The notes beneath the pieces are model-generated. The model was not told the origin of the DNA. It ran no database searches and saw nothing but the letters and a program-made list of their open reading frames with translations. The translations under genes were made by a program, and so were the position numbers. Source: Dastarcus helophoroides (taxonomy: Eukaryota > Arthropoda > Insecta > Coleoptera > Bothrideridae). Taken from it: 64,000 nucleotides of DNA. Position 1 is the first letter of the stretch, and each line of letters opens with the position of its first letter. Shown here one piece after another: positions 12,296 to 24,037 of this stretch. The stretch is taken from contig CM053326.1 in assembly GCA_028583605.1 (NCBI GenBank), positions 11,912,587 through 11,976,586 on the forward strand, given 5' to 3'.

Positions 12296-12640
12296 CTTAT
12301 GGTAGACCAAAAAATTTCCAATTAAATTTTTGAAGCATCTTCATGTTGATTTTTTCAAAACATTTAATTTTTCATTAAACAACGAGTCTTTTATTAATTT
12401 TCTTAATTTGTGGTTCTGCTGCTACTACTACTACTACTACTACTTCAGTCATTCTGGGGACATCACCTCTTGAAAATATTTGGTAAGCCTAATTTGATAT
12501 GAAGTGGTGGTAGAAATGTACCCGAGAGCTTTACAAGTGTAAATGCTTTACGGTTTTCTATTTACAAATTGAAGATCTATGTGTAATATAAACTTTTTTC
12601 TAATTGTGATTTTTCGATCCGTGGTGTCGCATTCACATAA

Positions 12641-13169
12641 AAAAAATTTAAAGATGTAAATGATATATGAACCTAAATAAAAACGAACAATATTTGGGAA
12701 GACTACATTCCCAAAAATAAATTTTACTTTGTCACAAGAAAACTGGGGGTGATAAAAAATAAATACGGTTTTATGATGGGGGTAGGTAGTCCAAACACAA
12801 TTATCTACCAGAGTTTGTGTGACAAAATCAATGTTGACCAGTGTTATTATTAAATTATGTTACGTTTTATTCGCTTTTCGGTTTGGCTGAAAAGTAGTAG
12901 TTAAACATAGTGCCAGAGTCTACAAAAATTGCAAGGTGATGACCCTACACAAACTTTTCTGTGGAAACTTTGAAAAACGTCTGCTGACATTAGGAAGGGC
13001 GTAAATCAGGCTGAGGCCAGATGACATCTCACAATTCTACGTAGCACACTTTGCAATAAGCTACCAGGTAATCATCTAGTAGATGCAGGATATTTACAAT
13101 ATCCTAAATCCTACAGATGAGCAGACAATAATTCCCCACCGAAAGTACTGAAGATGGGTAGGAAATATA
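12641..13169. other. Intergenic, nothing recognised
   Basis: AT-rich sequence without a supported ORF. It flanks the hAT-like element. Two similar words, CTGAAGATGGGTAGG (13149) and CTGAAGATAAGTAGA (14262), lie on either side of that element and suggest a small decayed repeat unit was split by it. Confidence 0.4.
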
Positions 13170-14236
13170 CAGTGGCGGCTGGTGAGTTTTTGACAGGGGG
13201 TGCGCAAATGCAAAAATATTAGTAGTTAAGAGTTTAGGTGACTCCGGTGCCATAGCAAGGTATTAAATTTAAGAGAAACAAAAGTGATACAAAAGGTGAG
13301 ATATTTAATAGTATTTTTACGAATTTAATTTAATTAACACTATTATAACCTCCAAAATATTTTTGGGTTATCATCTCTAAATTATTTTTATCTAGTACAA
13401 AAAAAAAACATTATCGACATTTTTGAGCCCCTTTAAAGTACTCTGTACGGTTGCACGTCGTTACGGATCTGGGTTACTTAATTGAAATTGTTTGCTTCCA
13501 TAGGAATAAAATTATATCACTTTTTCGTAAAAACTGCATTTGAAAATAAAACATATTTTATTACAAAGGTCTAATTTAAACTCTACAAAAACACAAAAGA
13601 AAATATTTTTTTAAAAACAAAATCCGCTCTAGGATCTTTTAAAGAAATACAGTATTCATTACTTTCTCATCAAAATTGTTTAAATTCAAATTTACAAATT
13701 AATAATTCGACCCTTAGAATGGGTACTACTATCTCTTTGTGGATAGCAGGTAATATTGTCAGTTAGGCCTGTAAGCGGCACAATGAGCAATCGCAATCAG
13801 ATCAGCCGGCACCTACGCATTTAGCATCATAAACCATATATACACACTCTAAACTCTGACTCGTACTCACCATTTGGCAATAGCGCATAAGCGCGGAGCG
13901 GCGTACCCCGGGCTAGCTTTAACGTGGTGTTCTGTAAATTATTTGCCCGTATCCCGTGGAGGCTATTGATAAGCATCGCACGGCAGCCACGCTAGGTGCA
14001 TAATTCTGGACGCACCAACTTATTATTAAGTTTCCTTATAAAATTTAATATAATGGAATCAAACGTTTGCGTACTTTATGCCAAGTCAGTCACAAGTATT
14101 ATTAGTTAATTAGTATATCATTATTTTGTGTTTAAGAATGTGATAAATCCAAGTCTTTTACATTAAATTGAAAAGAATAGATAGCTCATTTCACCTGGAG
14201 CGCGCGCTTTGCGCTCTTTAAGACCAGCCGCCACTG
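13170..14236. mobile_element. Non-autonomous hAT-like element
   Basis: The termini are CAGTGGCGGCTGGT at 13170 and the inverse ACCAGCCGCCACTG ending at 14236, the classic CAGTGGCGG start of many hAT transposons. Flanking octamers GAAATATA (13162-13169) and GCAATATA (14237-14244) agree at 7 of 8 bases, fitting the 8-bp hAT target duplication. Length is 1067 bases with no transposase ORF, so it is a deletion derivative or MITE. A GC-richer patch at 13880-13960 is part of the element. Confidence 0.8.
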
Positions 14237-14900
14237 GCAATATATCGCCACTTTCAGTCCTGAAGATAAGTAGACATTGGCTGGCACACTCTGTCAAATT
14301 GCAAATTGGGAAATTCCATTAGCATAAAATTTTGCCAGCCAAATATATCCGAAAATAAGACATAATCATTAACAATAGGAAAATGATCTCCAGGGCTACA
14401 TTTCATCAAAAATTGTATTTATGCCAGCTTTAATATACCTTTTTAAACTAACTGAACTCACTGAAAATGAAGCCGCTAGGTGGGGGCTATAATAATTTTT
14501 CGTAAAGAAGTTACTACCTGACAAAATAGCCCCAAAGAATCGGGCTACCTTGTCAAGTATTACTTAAAAATATAAATATATTGTAGTAACGATATTTATT
14601 ATTTTATTATTCCTAGATATTGACAAGACATATATTGTCATAACTGAGGCCAATACGTGTGAACATAAGGTAAAAAAATACAAAATGCTTCAAAATCTAT
14701 ACAAAGTAGCCCCGGTTTACCATATATTATATTAAAATATTCTAACGAAGTGATGTGATAGAAATTGCGAAGTAATATGGACTGACTTAACGTACTTCAA
14801 TGTTGTCATCGCGATGACTCACGTGCAGGTGGTTAGATTCTCGCATATTCTAGTCTAGACCTTTTCCTGAATGGAACTTTCAGTAACAGACTTTATCCCT
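14237..14900. other. Intergenic, nothing recognised
   Basis: AT-rich non-coding sequence between the hAT-like element and the foldback. No ORF or repeat with a second copy was seen. Confidence 0.4.
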
Positions 14901-15007
14901 TCATAACTATTAAACTTTATTAACGATAAAACCGCAACAAAATTTAAAAATTCCACAAGGTTAAAATTTGTTGCATTTTTATCGTTAATAATGTCTAATA
15001 GTTATGA
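14901..15007. repeat. Foldback (inverted repeat), about 45-base arms
   Basis: TCATAACTATTAAAC at 14901 pairs with the inverse sequence ending GTTATGA at 15007. The arms also share TTATTAACGATAAAA and GCAACAAAATTT, separated by a loop of about 17 bases. Looks like a small MITE or hairpin element. No TSD was identified. Confidence 0.65.
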
Positions 15008-15136
15008 ATATTAAAAAATTCCACGAAGTAAGGGTTGGAAATGTCAAGATTTTATTTTTGTTGTGATTCATTCATTTCGGGAATTCAGTACGCAGTATTC
15101 GGCACCTAGTGTTTAGTAATTGATTAATTGTTATTC

Positions 15137-15688
15137 CTTTTATTGTATTACGTTCTGTTTCTTATTAGTTTAAATAAAGTAAGTGTACCGAACGAAATTG
15201 TGTCACCTTATCGTATATTTTAGACCGACTTCAAAATTACTGGTTTGCTTATTTATGTTATTAAGAATTTTAAAAATGTATATTTTATATTGCACTAAAT
15301 TATTCGTAGCCTATCAAAAATCTGTTAATTCTTCTTTCAGGTGTATAAAAATGGATAAAAAATTTATCGATAAGGGTCTCAATCTATTTTCTCATGAAGA
15401 TTTGATAGCATTAGAGACGTCGACCCCAAGTTAAAATATAAACCGTCATGTGACAATCTTTCATCGTAAGATGAATATGTATACCTCCCTATTTAAATAC
15501 CTTATTGGGATCCTAAGAAGTTAACGCGCTCTAATGATACCTGATAAAATATAACCCCTTTCCAATTTCAATATATAAATACCTTAACAATGAATGCATG
15601 CAGATTAGACCTCCGATCCCTTATCGAAGTTCAAGTTATTTTTCTGCTGTTGAATTTGCAACGCGAAATGTAACTTAGATTTTCACAC
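15137..15688 (+). repeat. Repeat R6, copy 1
   Basis: About 552 bases nearly identical to 17621-18168, from the CTTTTATTGTATTACG start to a TTTTCACAC end. Inside, a pyrimidine-rich TTCTTTCAG (15332-15340) precedes a short reading frame starting with ATG at 15351 (MDKKFIDKGL, then SHEDLIALE), which stops after 27 codons. The pattern resembles a splice acceptor plus short coding exon. An R2 fragment begins exactly at its 3' end. Function unknown. Confidence 0.65.
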
Positions 15689-16567
15689 ATTTTTACTTAT
15701 GTATAAATTTGAAATTTTATCCAAATTTTTTTGTATTATAATTGAAAAATAAAAAAATGCCTCTTTTTAGATATACACACGTTTTTCTACAATCAATCCG
15801 AACATTTATGGAACCGATAACTGTACTGATAATGTCTAAGATATGAAGCATTCATTGTCAATTCCTAACAAGTCGATTCCGACCGCAATTACTGCGTTGC
15901 GTGAACTAGTGCAAACGCCGAAAATACTCATCTTAATGAAAGAATGTAACGATAAATTTGACCTGCATTCAGCTAAATTAAGTTTTTATTTGGAAAAAAA
16001 ATATAACTATATGTGATAAAAAGCCTTAAAATACAAGCGCCTATATTTCTATAAAATATCTTTTATCTCAACAACCATTACAATATTGAAAAAATCTACA
16101 ATTCTCCGATAATTTGTGCTCCCATATCTACCAACCCTATCAAAATCTAAATTTGGTCTCTAGAAACCTACTTAGAAGAACAGGGGGAGGGACTGTTATT
16201 TCTGACACATTTTGATCTGTATCTTTAAGAGAATTGGACCGAAAATTAAAAAAAATTTAGAATTCTTGGAGGTAGCTCTTTTAAATGATACCTCACACGA
16301 TATAATAACTAAAACTTAATTTTTCGGAGACTAAATTAACCCCCTTCCCTATTTTATTATAAAATATGTTCTTTTCCTAATCGGTGCGTGAGTCCTCGAG
16401 AACTAACGCTGTGTAAAATTTCAAATTTCTACGTTACATAATTTTTGGGGAAAATCTTTTTTTGTTTATTAATTTTATTTTACATTTCTGCGACCAAGTT
16501 TGTGGCGGACACGAGAGTTGAGATTAGAGGGTTTCTTTTTTTTTTGTTTGTTAAGGTACGGAATCCT
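15689..16567 (+). repeat. Dispersed repeat R2, copy d
   Basis: Truncated at the 5' side: it begins at the block equivalent to 6312. It runs through the shared central blocks to the terminal GGTACGGAATCCT at 16555-16567. A GAGGGTTTC word just upstream can fold against that terminus, as in copy c. Followed immediately by a LINE-A fragment. Confidence 0.65.
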
Positions 16568-16695
16568 AAAAAGAGTCCCTATAGAAAAAGTATTCACTGT
16601 ACCAAAAGCTGGATCGCTCAGGATGTGCTGTCTCTGACTGTCTTATGTGCCTCAAGTATGTTGCCCTTGAGGGGATTATACTTATCAGTTTCTTT
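16568..16695 (-). mobile_element. LINE-A internal fragment
   Basis: The plus-strand stretch from AGAGTCCCTATAG to TTGCCCTTGAGGGGATTA matches 39860-39965 in the same orientation. It is therefore a minus-strand fragment of the LINE-A C-terminal coding region, about 125 bases. Too short for coding inference. The hydrophobic 88-residue plus-strand ORF covering this junction (16445-16711) is incidental. Confidence 0.6.
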
Positions 16696-17620
16696 CTCAA
16701 TTTTTTTGTAAGTTTTTTTTAATTGTTTCCATTTTCAGAAATAATGGCCTTATTTCAAACTTTGAGGTGTACACCTTCAATTTTTATTTTATTCCTGAAA
16801 TTTTAACTTTAAACTAGAAATTTTTATATTTTCTTTAGGTTTCAAGTTCAGTTTATTTCTTAGGATTTTTAAAATTCAAAATTAATATTTTTTTTTTTGT
16901 TGAATAATTTTTGACATTAAAATAGTTTATTTTTCATGGTGAACTCTTATTGTCATGAGGTGACGTTTTAAATAAATTTAGATATCACGTAGTCATATTT
17001 CAAAAACTGTTTTAGTTGTCAACAAATAATAAAAATTTAAATATTTCCAAACTAAGGAGCAGAAATGTTAAATAAAATTTATAAACATTGATACAGTTTT
17101 CTTGAAATTTTTAATTTATATTCATATCAATAGAAATTTTTTATATGCAATGTATAAATCATATTTTCTTTAGACTTAAACTTTTTCTTAAATTTCCAGG
17201 TTCATTATTTAAATTTGTACCTTTTTCTAACTATTCGTTTACAATCTGAAATAACTGGAATTAATATCTAAAATTTCGATGTTAATTTTAAAATTTTGAT
17301 GCTACTTGAATTACCAAGAACTAGATGTTTTTGTAAATTCATTGTTTTCAAGCTTCTAAATTTTATGTCATAATTCCAAATTCAAAATTTGAGAATATTA
17401 ACAAAAAGAAAATTATTGAAAATGTAAATTTTTGCCTTTTTTTATAAAATTCTTATCGTAAATTTAATATTTTTTGCAAATTGCAAATCGTTTTTAAGTG
17501 AAGGTTTTAATCCCAAGATTTTGAAATTTTTATATCTTGAGACTATATAGTTCCAATTCGCTGCTGCGCATGTAAAAGGGATTAAGTCAGAAATAAATAA
17601 AATTCTAGAAAACAACATTA
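16696..17620. other. AT-rich intergenic
   Basis: Low-complexity AT-rich sequence with many AAATTTT words, weaker than the long arrays further right. No gene supported. Confidence 0.45.
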
Positions 17621-18168
17621 CTTTTATTGTATTACGTTCTGTTTCTTAGTTTAAATAAAGTAAGTGTACGAACGGAATTGTGTCACCTTATCGTATATTT
17701 TAGACCGACTTCAAAATTACTCGTTTGCTTATTTATGTTATTAAGAATTTTAAAAATGAATATTTTATATTGCACTAAATTATTCGTAGCCTATCAAAAA
17801 TCCGTTAATCCTTCTTTCAGATGTATAAAAATGGATAAACAATTTATCGATAAGGGTTTCAACCTATTTTCTCATGAAGATTTGATAGCATTAAAGACGT
17901 CGACCCCAAGTTTAAATATAAACCGTCATGTGACAATCTTTCATCGTAAGATGAATATGTATACCTCCCTATTTAAATACCTTATTGGGATCCTAAGAAG
18001 CTAACACGCTATAATGATACCTGATAAAATATAACCCCTTTCCAATTTCAATATATAAATACCTTAACAATGGATGCATGCAGATTAGACCTCCGATCCC
18101 TTATCGAAGTTCAATAGATTCTTCTGCTGTTGAATTTGCAACGCGAAATGTAACTTAGATTTTCACAC
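17621..18168 (+). repeat. Repeat R6, copy 2, with a 125-codon ORF
   Basis: Second copy of the 15137-15688 repeat. The open frame 17627-18004 spans most of it, but only the part after the CCTTCTTTCAG (17810-17820) looks protein-like: ATG at 17831, MDKQFIDKGF, then SHEDLIALK. The peptide is conserved in both copies while copy 1 stops earlier. Upstream residues are hydrophobic and probably non-coding. It may be an exon of an unrecognised mobile element. No domain identified. Confidence 0.55.
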
Positions 18169-18489
18169 GGTAATTTTTCTTCGCCCTTTGCACTACTTGC
18201 TGCACTATTTTTATTATTATCTACCACTACACAGTTTGGTACAGAATTTAACTTTGTTTTTACTGTTTCTAATTTATAAAATATTTTTAATGCTTTATTT
18301 TTTCTATTAATAGTTATTTTAAAAGTTTGGGGCATTTTTGGCCATATACTTCCAGGAGTATTTTGTTGTGTTATGAAAATTTAATTCGACGAATAAATTA
18401 TTACACAAACAGTGATATTCGGTGCTTTTCAGTTCTTTGTTTATCATACCGAAAATAAATATAGGCGATAAAAAGTTGTCAAAAATCTT
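18169..18489. other. Intergenic, nothing recognised
   Basis: AT-rich sequence between R6 copy 2 and the hammerhead-like repeat. Short minus-strand ORFs overlap here (18111-18335, 18319-18534) without recognisable domains or second copies. Confidence 0.35.
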
Positions 18490-18612
18490 GTTTAACGATA
18501 AAATTGAAATACAAAACTTGTCCCCTGAAACCAAGAAAGATTAAAAAACACAACAAAGGTTGCTCTAACGCGTTTCGACAGCCAAGCTATCATCTTCAGA
18601 GAGATACTTTGT
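18490..18612 (-). repeat. Repeat carrying a hammerhead-like motif, copy 1
   Basis: Shares the GAAACCAAGAAAGATTAAAA block with 46655, 62580 and 63860, then an ACAAAGGTTG block and the ribozyme-like core. On the minus strand it reads core first, then the AAAGATTAAAA block's inverse. It probably belongs to the end of a retroelement. A Penelope-like coding fragment exists elsewhere in the window (33.5-34.1 kb), but no copy links the two directly. Confidence 0.55.
18562..18607 (-). ncRNA. Hammerhead-ribozyme-like motif, best copy
   Basis: Minus strand, 5' to 3': CTCT (stem I), CTGAAGA (fits the core CUGANGA), an extra T, GATAGC-TTG-GCTGTC (stem II), GAA, then ACGCGT (short, self-complementary stem III), T at the cleavage position (GUH rule), and AGAG (stem I partner). 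The order matches a type I hammerhead with a minimal stem III, a form known from Penelope-like elements and suited to dimers. The extra T between the core and stem II is non-canonical. Activity is not shown. Confidence 0.4.
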
Positions 18613-21600
18613 TTAACAATGAAAATGCTGGAGTGCTTTATTAATTCTTATAAATAATCCTCTGAGGCAAACTTCTTTAACAAGAAAAACAAAACTAATG
18701 GATTTTTCTTATTGAAAAAGAATAGAATTATATTTTCCTTCATATTTACACGTACTGAAGGTGACATACGGCAGTGAACGACAATGATTGTTTGATTATG
18801 CGAGAAAAAAATACATACGATAAAAAACCTAATTTACGTTAACAATTGCGTTAATACAAGTTAGTCAAAATTTAATATTTCTAATAGAATTATTCTAAAA
18901 TTCGATTTTAACTTCAAAGAAACTAATTTTGTTTAGTTGCCTTATTTTCCGCCGCATACCTGCTATTATTGCTTATTAAGTTTAGATTCAATTTATTGCC
19001 TTCTAAGTCAACAACATCGAGTAGGGTACGTGTTTGAGTTCTGAAACTGAAGCTTTTCAATATCCGATAATATATAAGTTTATAAATTTTACAGGTAGCA
19101 AACACTTTAATGCAGTAGACCTGCAAAGTTACGTTAGCTTTAGGGGTTTCATAGAATTACAAAGGCGAGTTTGTGCAGTTCACCACAATGAAAGGATTAA
19201 ATGCTCATCCCATTCGACATAAGATGGATTATTTTTACTGGGACAGCGAATCATTTGAGCTCATTGTGTTTTTTAATGATGCCAAGTTAGGTTTTATTCA
19301 ACAGGGAACAAGATAAAAATCATATGACGATTTAATTTTTGGAACGAGATTCTCCGTTCATCATTCAATTATTTTTCCATCAAGTTCGTTATTGATTCAA
19401 AATTTGAAATATATCAAATGATTAATACAACACTAGATATAAAGAGTACAGTAACAAATCATAATTTTACATCTCATAGAATGAATTTTTTTAGCTCCCC
19501 ATTTGAGCTCCAAAACTAACCCTAAAATTCGAAACTGAAATTTTACTGGTCTGTATTTGAACTTTTTATTTAAACTTCATTGGTTCACTAGAAATACTTC
19601 GCCGAAAAATCGACTGTAATAGAAACCGAGGTGATATCACAAGTGTTCATTTTTGCTAATTTAAACAAGGAGAGCAACAAATATGAATTTTATAATTTGA
19701 ACTGATAGGGTGCTGCTCTTGTCAGTAGATATATAGTATTTTTTGGATTCTATCTGGTCTTAATCGGACTGTAAAACTAGAGTTTTTATTTTTAAAATCG
19801 AGATATCTCAAAAATTGTTACTCATAGAAAAGTACAAAATGGGTGACTCTCTTCTAATTGGAAAATCGTTGTCTGCACGTTTTCTTGGACAGATATTTCG
19901 GTATTTTTGTTAAAATGTTCGTGCAAGATCAAAGAATTTCATAATACCTGACTCACTGTTAAATTAGATTCTATTATTGATACTTTTTTCTTTGATATCC
20001 AAAAACCTTCCCCGGGTATATTTGACAATGAAAATTTACCCTTTTAAAGAAAGCTTAAACTAGGAATAATCTAGTTTTGAAAATATAAATTGAAAGTGGA
20101 TAAAAGACAGAAAACAAAAATAAAAAACACATTAAATTGAAAGTGGATAAAAGACAGAAAACAAAAATAAAAAACACAGACCTTAAAGTTGATAAAAATA
20201 TTTAATATCCTTTGGAATTTTGCTTCAGATATTTCAGTAGCGTTTCAAAATAACCAATTTGTTTAGAAAATCCCGACTAATGTTTGCATCGTTTTTTAAC
20301 GTTTAATGCTTTCGCCATAATATTTTTCTACTCTGGTAGTCCAGAATCAACCTCTGATACTTCTATTAGCAAGAGGGGTATATATCGTTTTTTAACTATT
20401 TTTATTGAAGTTTCCAAAACTTTTTCACCACCTCTCTTTTGGCCTTTGACGGACAGTTTCTTTTTTTTGTAGTTGTTTAGCTTTTGTTAAACGCTTAAAA
20501 TAGATCCGTCGTTTTAGTAAAATACTAAAGTTATCTCAGTCACTTAGGAAAATAATATCTGTTTTGTTTATTTGCCCGATACATGGTATCTTTAGATAAA
20601 TGACTACTTTAGACCAGTCAAATAACCAAATATTATTCTACTTTGTTACATTGTTAAGCTTTTAGCCAAAAACTGCGTTATTCTAAATACCTGTGATATA
20701 TCTGTGATACTACACTATCAATGAAAGCATTTTAATTTATTACACTAAATTAAATTAATATCGCTAAAATGTTACAATAATAATATATTACCTATGGAGG
20801 ATTTTTCACTCTTGCTGCTTCTTCGAACAAACTAATCGGGTCACTGGAACACTCTGAACGAAATTACAAAGCTACCTAACGGTTGCGAGTGTAGAGTTAC
20901 GCATTATAATTGATGCAAAAAGGTCAGGACAGATCTCAGCATCTAATAAAACGAACAGAAGAAGAATCTTGACACAGTTCGTTTGCTCCATTTTTTGCGC
21001 CACTAAATAATAGGACGGTGTCATATTTTGGGGTGAAAGGGTTACCTGAATACAATAAAAAACACCCTGAAGACATACTGAGGGTGACGAACATGCATTA
21101 TATGGGACGGAAGGGTTAGAAAAAAACTATGCAAAAAAGGGTTCCGCGTTTATATTGTTGCGGAAGCTGGGTTGTATCTTCTGTATGCAAAATTCCCCTT
21201 ATTTGCAAAGGGTTGCCTGAGATTTTAATATATGGGATTCTCGCTTTGTTAGCGGGTATGAATGGCTAACTAGATGTATTCACAGACACGATACGACTGT
21301 CATAACTGAACGACAATCAATGCGGAATTGATGGTTTTGATACAGCCATTGATTTCAGATGTCTATTGCTTTTATGTCGCGTATACAAATCATAAAATAC
21401 GAATAAATTTCTCATAAATCTTTATGTGACTGCCGTTACATTGTGCGTAATGCTCAAGCGAGTGAAATTTGTTACAGGATATTGAGCCAACTTAATCCCG
21501 TATGGCAATAATTACAAAGTTTCTAAATTTCCACTTTACCTCAATAAAATGCACCCTAATACCACTTGGGATTTAAAATAGAGCAACCTGCGTTCACACC

Positions 21601-22140
21601 GGCTTTATCTGCTTATGTATAAGCATAGGTACATAGATGTATCTTGAAAATATTGTCAATATTGGATTAGTTTATACTTGGATTAAATTTTCTGTAAATA
21701 TTATCCTTTAGTTTAAAGTTTAGCAAATTTTATAAGTAAATAAGTTACTGACATTGTGCCAAACACATTTAAATAAGTCATTAATGCGGTCAACTTATTA
21801 GTTTTAGATTTTGAAGGGATAGCTGCATTAAAAGTGTACATCGTTTATACACAAATCTAACAGGAACAATTAAGGAGTAAAATTTCAAAACATAGTAATT
21901 TTCGGGTATCAGAATAAGGTGCAGCTTCTATTAATTTAATATCCTGTTTAAGTATAATTTTTAGCAGTGAATTTCGGAGTATTGGGTATCCCAAATTTAT
22001 ATTTTTAATAAATTTAGAACAGAAAAAAAATCGATTATTCTAATAGTTAAGCTAGAGCAGAAATTTCTTAATAGTTCGAAGAGTAATATTTGGTAAAACC
22101 TGCTTTTTGGAACATTATACCTGAATTTTTATTTATACAT
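18613..22140. other. Long intergenic stretch, no gene recognised
   Basis: About 3.5 kb without a supported coding region. Short ORFs (18923-19126, 19034-19222, 20284-20472) show no domain. A 47-base tandem duplication lies at 20087-20180. The rest is ordinary AT-rich DNA. Confidence 0.45.
20087..20180. repeat. Tandem duplication, period 47
   Basis: Two essentially identical units of 47 bases, starting at 20087 and 20134, each with TTGAAAGTGGATAAAAGACA and an A-rich second half. Identity is so high that the duplication must be recent or gene-converted. Confidence 0.85.
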
Positions 22141-22330
22141 ACAGTGTGTCCCAAGGAAGACTACTGAAGAGGAATTTATTTTTTATTTGTGGATTTAAGA
22201 GAAAAAGTCATTCCATACACAAACTCCTGCTTGATCTTAAATCTCTAAAAATGATCCTTCCTTTCAAAATTTTTCATACAGGTATTTCAATTATTTGAAA
22301 ATTCTAGAAAATGACTTGGAGTAAACTGCT
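22141..22330 (+). repeat. Repeat with ACAGTGTGTCCCAAG end, copy 1
   Basis: About 190 bases matching 30335-30523 in inverse orientation. It starts with ACAGTGTGTCCCAAG and includes an AACTCCTGCTTGATCTTAAA block. The end resembles the terminus of a Tc1/mariner-type MITE. No ORF. Nothing supported in 22331-22837 except the perfect 14-base palindrome CCCCACCGGTGGGG at 22741-22754. Confidence 0.6.
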
Positions 22331-22865
22331 TTTATTTTTGGTAATATCCAAAATATTATTTAAAAATATGGCTCGGAAGTACAAAAAAGAATATTTTTAG
22401 AAATGTTTGCAATTTGAATAGACCTAGACTACAATAACGCAGCCCTCTAAATGAGTGTATTATTGCATTCTGGGTCTATTCTGCTTGTATGACAATTGGA
22501 GCTATTCCACAGTTTTTTCTACACACCGCTAAGTGGGTCAATAGAGTAGAGGGTGGATGATGCGGCCACTTCTTAAACCATAATAAGAAAACACTGTTTT
22601 TGAAACTATTTTTGTGATGTAAATAATGGAGACTATAGAACATATATCTGTGTGCATAAAAATATCGCACGATAACCTGATTAAGTATCGATTTTATTCT
22701 TATAAATTTTTTTTCTCAACTAAGCTTGTGGTTGAATGATCCCCACCGGTGGGGTTGATTCGGTCAAGGGGTGGGGTACACTCGTTCTGTAAAAAACCAT
22801 GAGGAGCTAATATTTTCAACAGGACTTTATTTTTATGATAATAATAATAATAAAAATCTTTATTC

Positions 22866-24037
22866 GCCAACTTTACATTTTAAATGTTTTTGGTAAGTCA
22901 AGCTAAAATAACACAAAATAAAATAGACATTACAGATAATGTTAACACAAAACTACATATAAAGCAGTGCAGAAGTACGAATGCAACGATAAAATATAAT
23001 TAATCTTGACAAAAAAGATGAGGCAGCATCTGTAGCATAGAGATGTATTTTATTTTAAAATTTACTTCTGAAATATTCCTCAACAGAGTAAAAGCCATGA
23101 CTTATTAAATGTTTTTTGACCCTACTTTTAAAGGTGTTAAAATTGAGAGATTTAATACTATCGGGAATGTGATTATAAAACTGTAAGTTTAATGAATTTT
23201 TCCGGGATTAAGTTAATCTAAGTTGCGGCTGTCTGACTTGAGATGCAGCACTGGTGTTGTAATTATGAAAATCAGAAATGACAGAAAATGTATCAATGTT
23301 TTTGTGTATCTCCAATATGTTATTGAATATATTTAACGATGGAATAGGCATTATGCCTAAATTTATGAAGATAGGTTTACAGTGTTGCTAATTAACCTCG
23401 CTGCTCTTTTTTGCAATCTAAAAATTTTTATTGCATGCGATGAACCACCTCATAGAAGTATGGCATAATTGATATGGGTATAAAATAAGGAAAAATAACA
23501 TGTTTTTAGAGTAGTAGCACATAATTGATTTTTTAATCTGCGTAGCAAATAAATAATGCTGGATAATTTGTGAGATAATTGATCTGTGTGGTTAAACCAG
23601 CTTAGGGTATCATCTAGAATAACCCCAAGGACCTTGACATTGTCGCCTTTAATTAGAGACTGTTTTATAGAAAGTATAAGTGTTTGAGTTTTTTCTTCGT
23701 TTAGCCTTAGTCTATTTGACGAAAACCAAGTATTTGCTTTTTTAACTGAACTACATTTGCCTAAATTTAATTCATTTTTTTCAGAGCTAAAATCCAAAAT
23801 GGATGTATCGTTTGCAAAAGTTATGCATTTTATGGGAGACATAAAATGAAAAAAGTCATTTACATATAAAATGAACGACAAAGGTCCTAAAACGGAGCCT
23901 TGAGGTACCCCATCTTTGACTGGTAGAAGCTCAAAATTTACATTCTCAATGGAAACATACTGTTTTCTGTTTGTTGAATAGGACTTAAACAAGTTTAATG
24001 GTAATTCTCTAATGCCGTAGTACCTTATTTTTTCCAC
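22866..24037 (-). pseudogene. LINE-C reverse transcriptase, palm to C-terminal half
   Basis: The frame 23450-24037 has VPQGSVLGPLSFILYVNDF (the conserved VPQGSVLGP motif), FANDTS (the FADD catalytic motif with one Asp changed to Asn), LNEEKTQTL and VKVLGVILDD. A TGA where a Trp is expected ends the frame at HINYAILL. The same frame then continues with KIFRLQKRAARLI, and further pieces of the C-terminal tail are readable to about 23060. Inactive because of the changed catalytic Asp, the stop, and a frameshift relative to the upstream RT half near 24030. Confidence 0.8.

Larger units (their letters stand above)
9285..12640 (-). repeat. Dispersed repeat R1, copy 2, split by two insertions
   Basis: The inverse complement of 11888-12640 plus 9285-9452 reproduces R1 copy 1 almost colinearly. 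The host repeat is interrupted by the mariner-type element at 9453-11887 and by a 100-bp MITE at 12196-12295. A short TAG/CTA triplet run (12421-12443) expands a smaller run of copy 1 (297-305). Non-coding. Confidence 0.7.
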
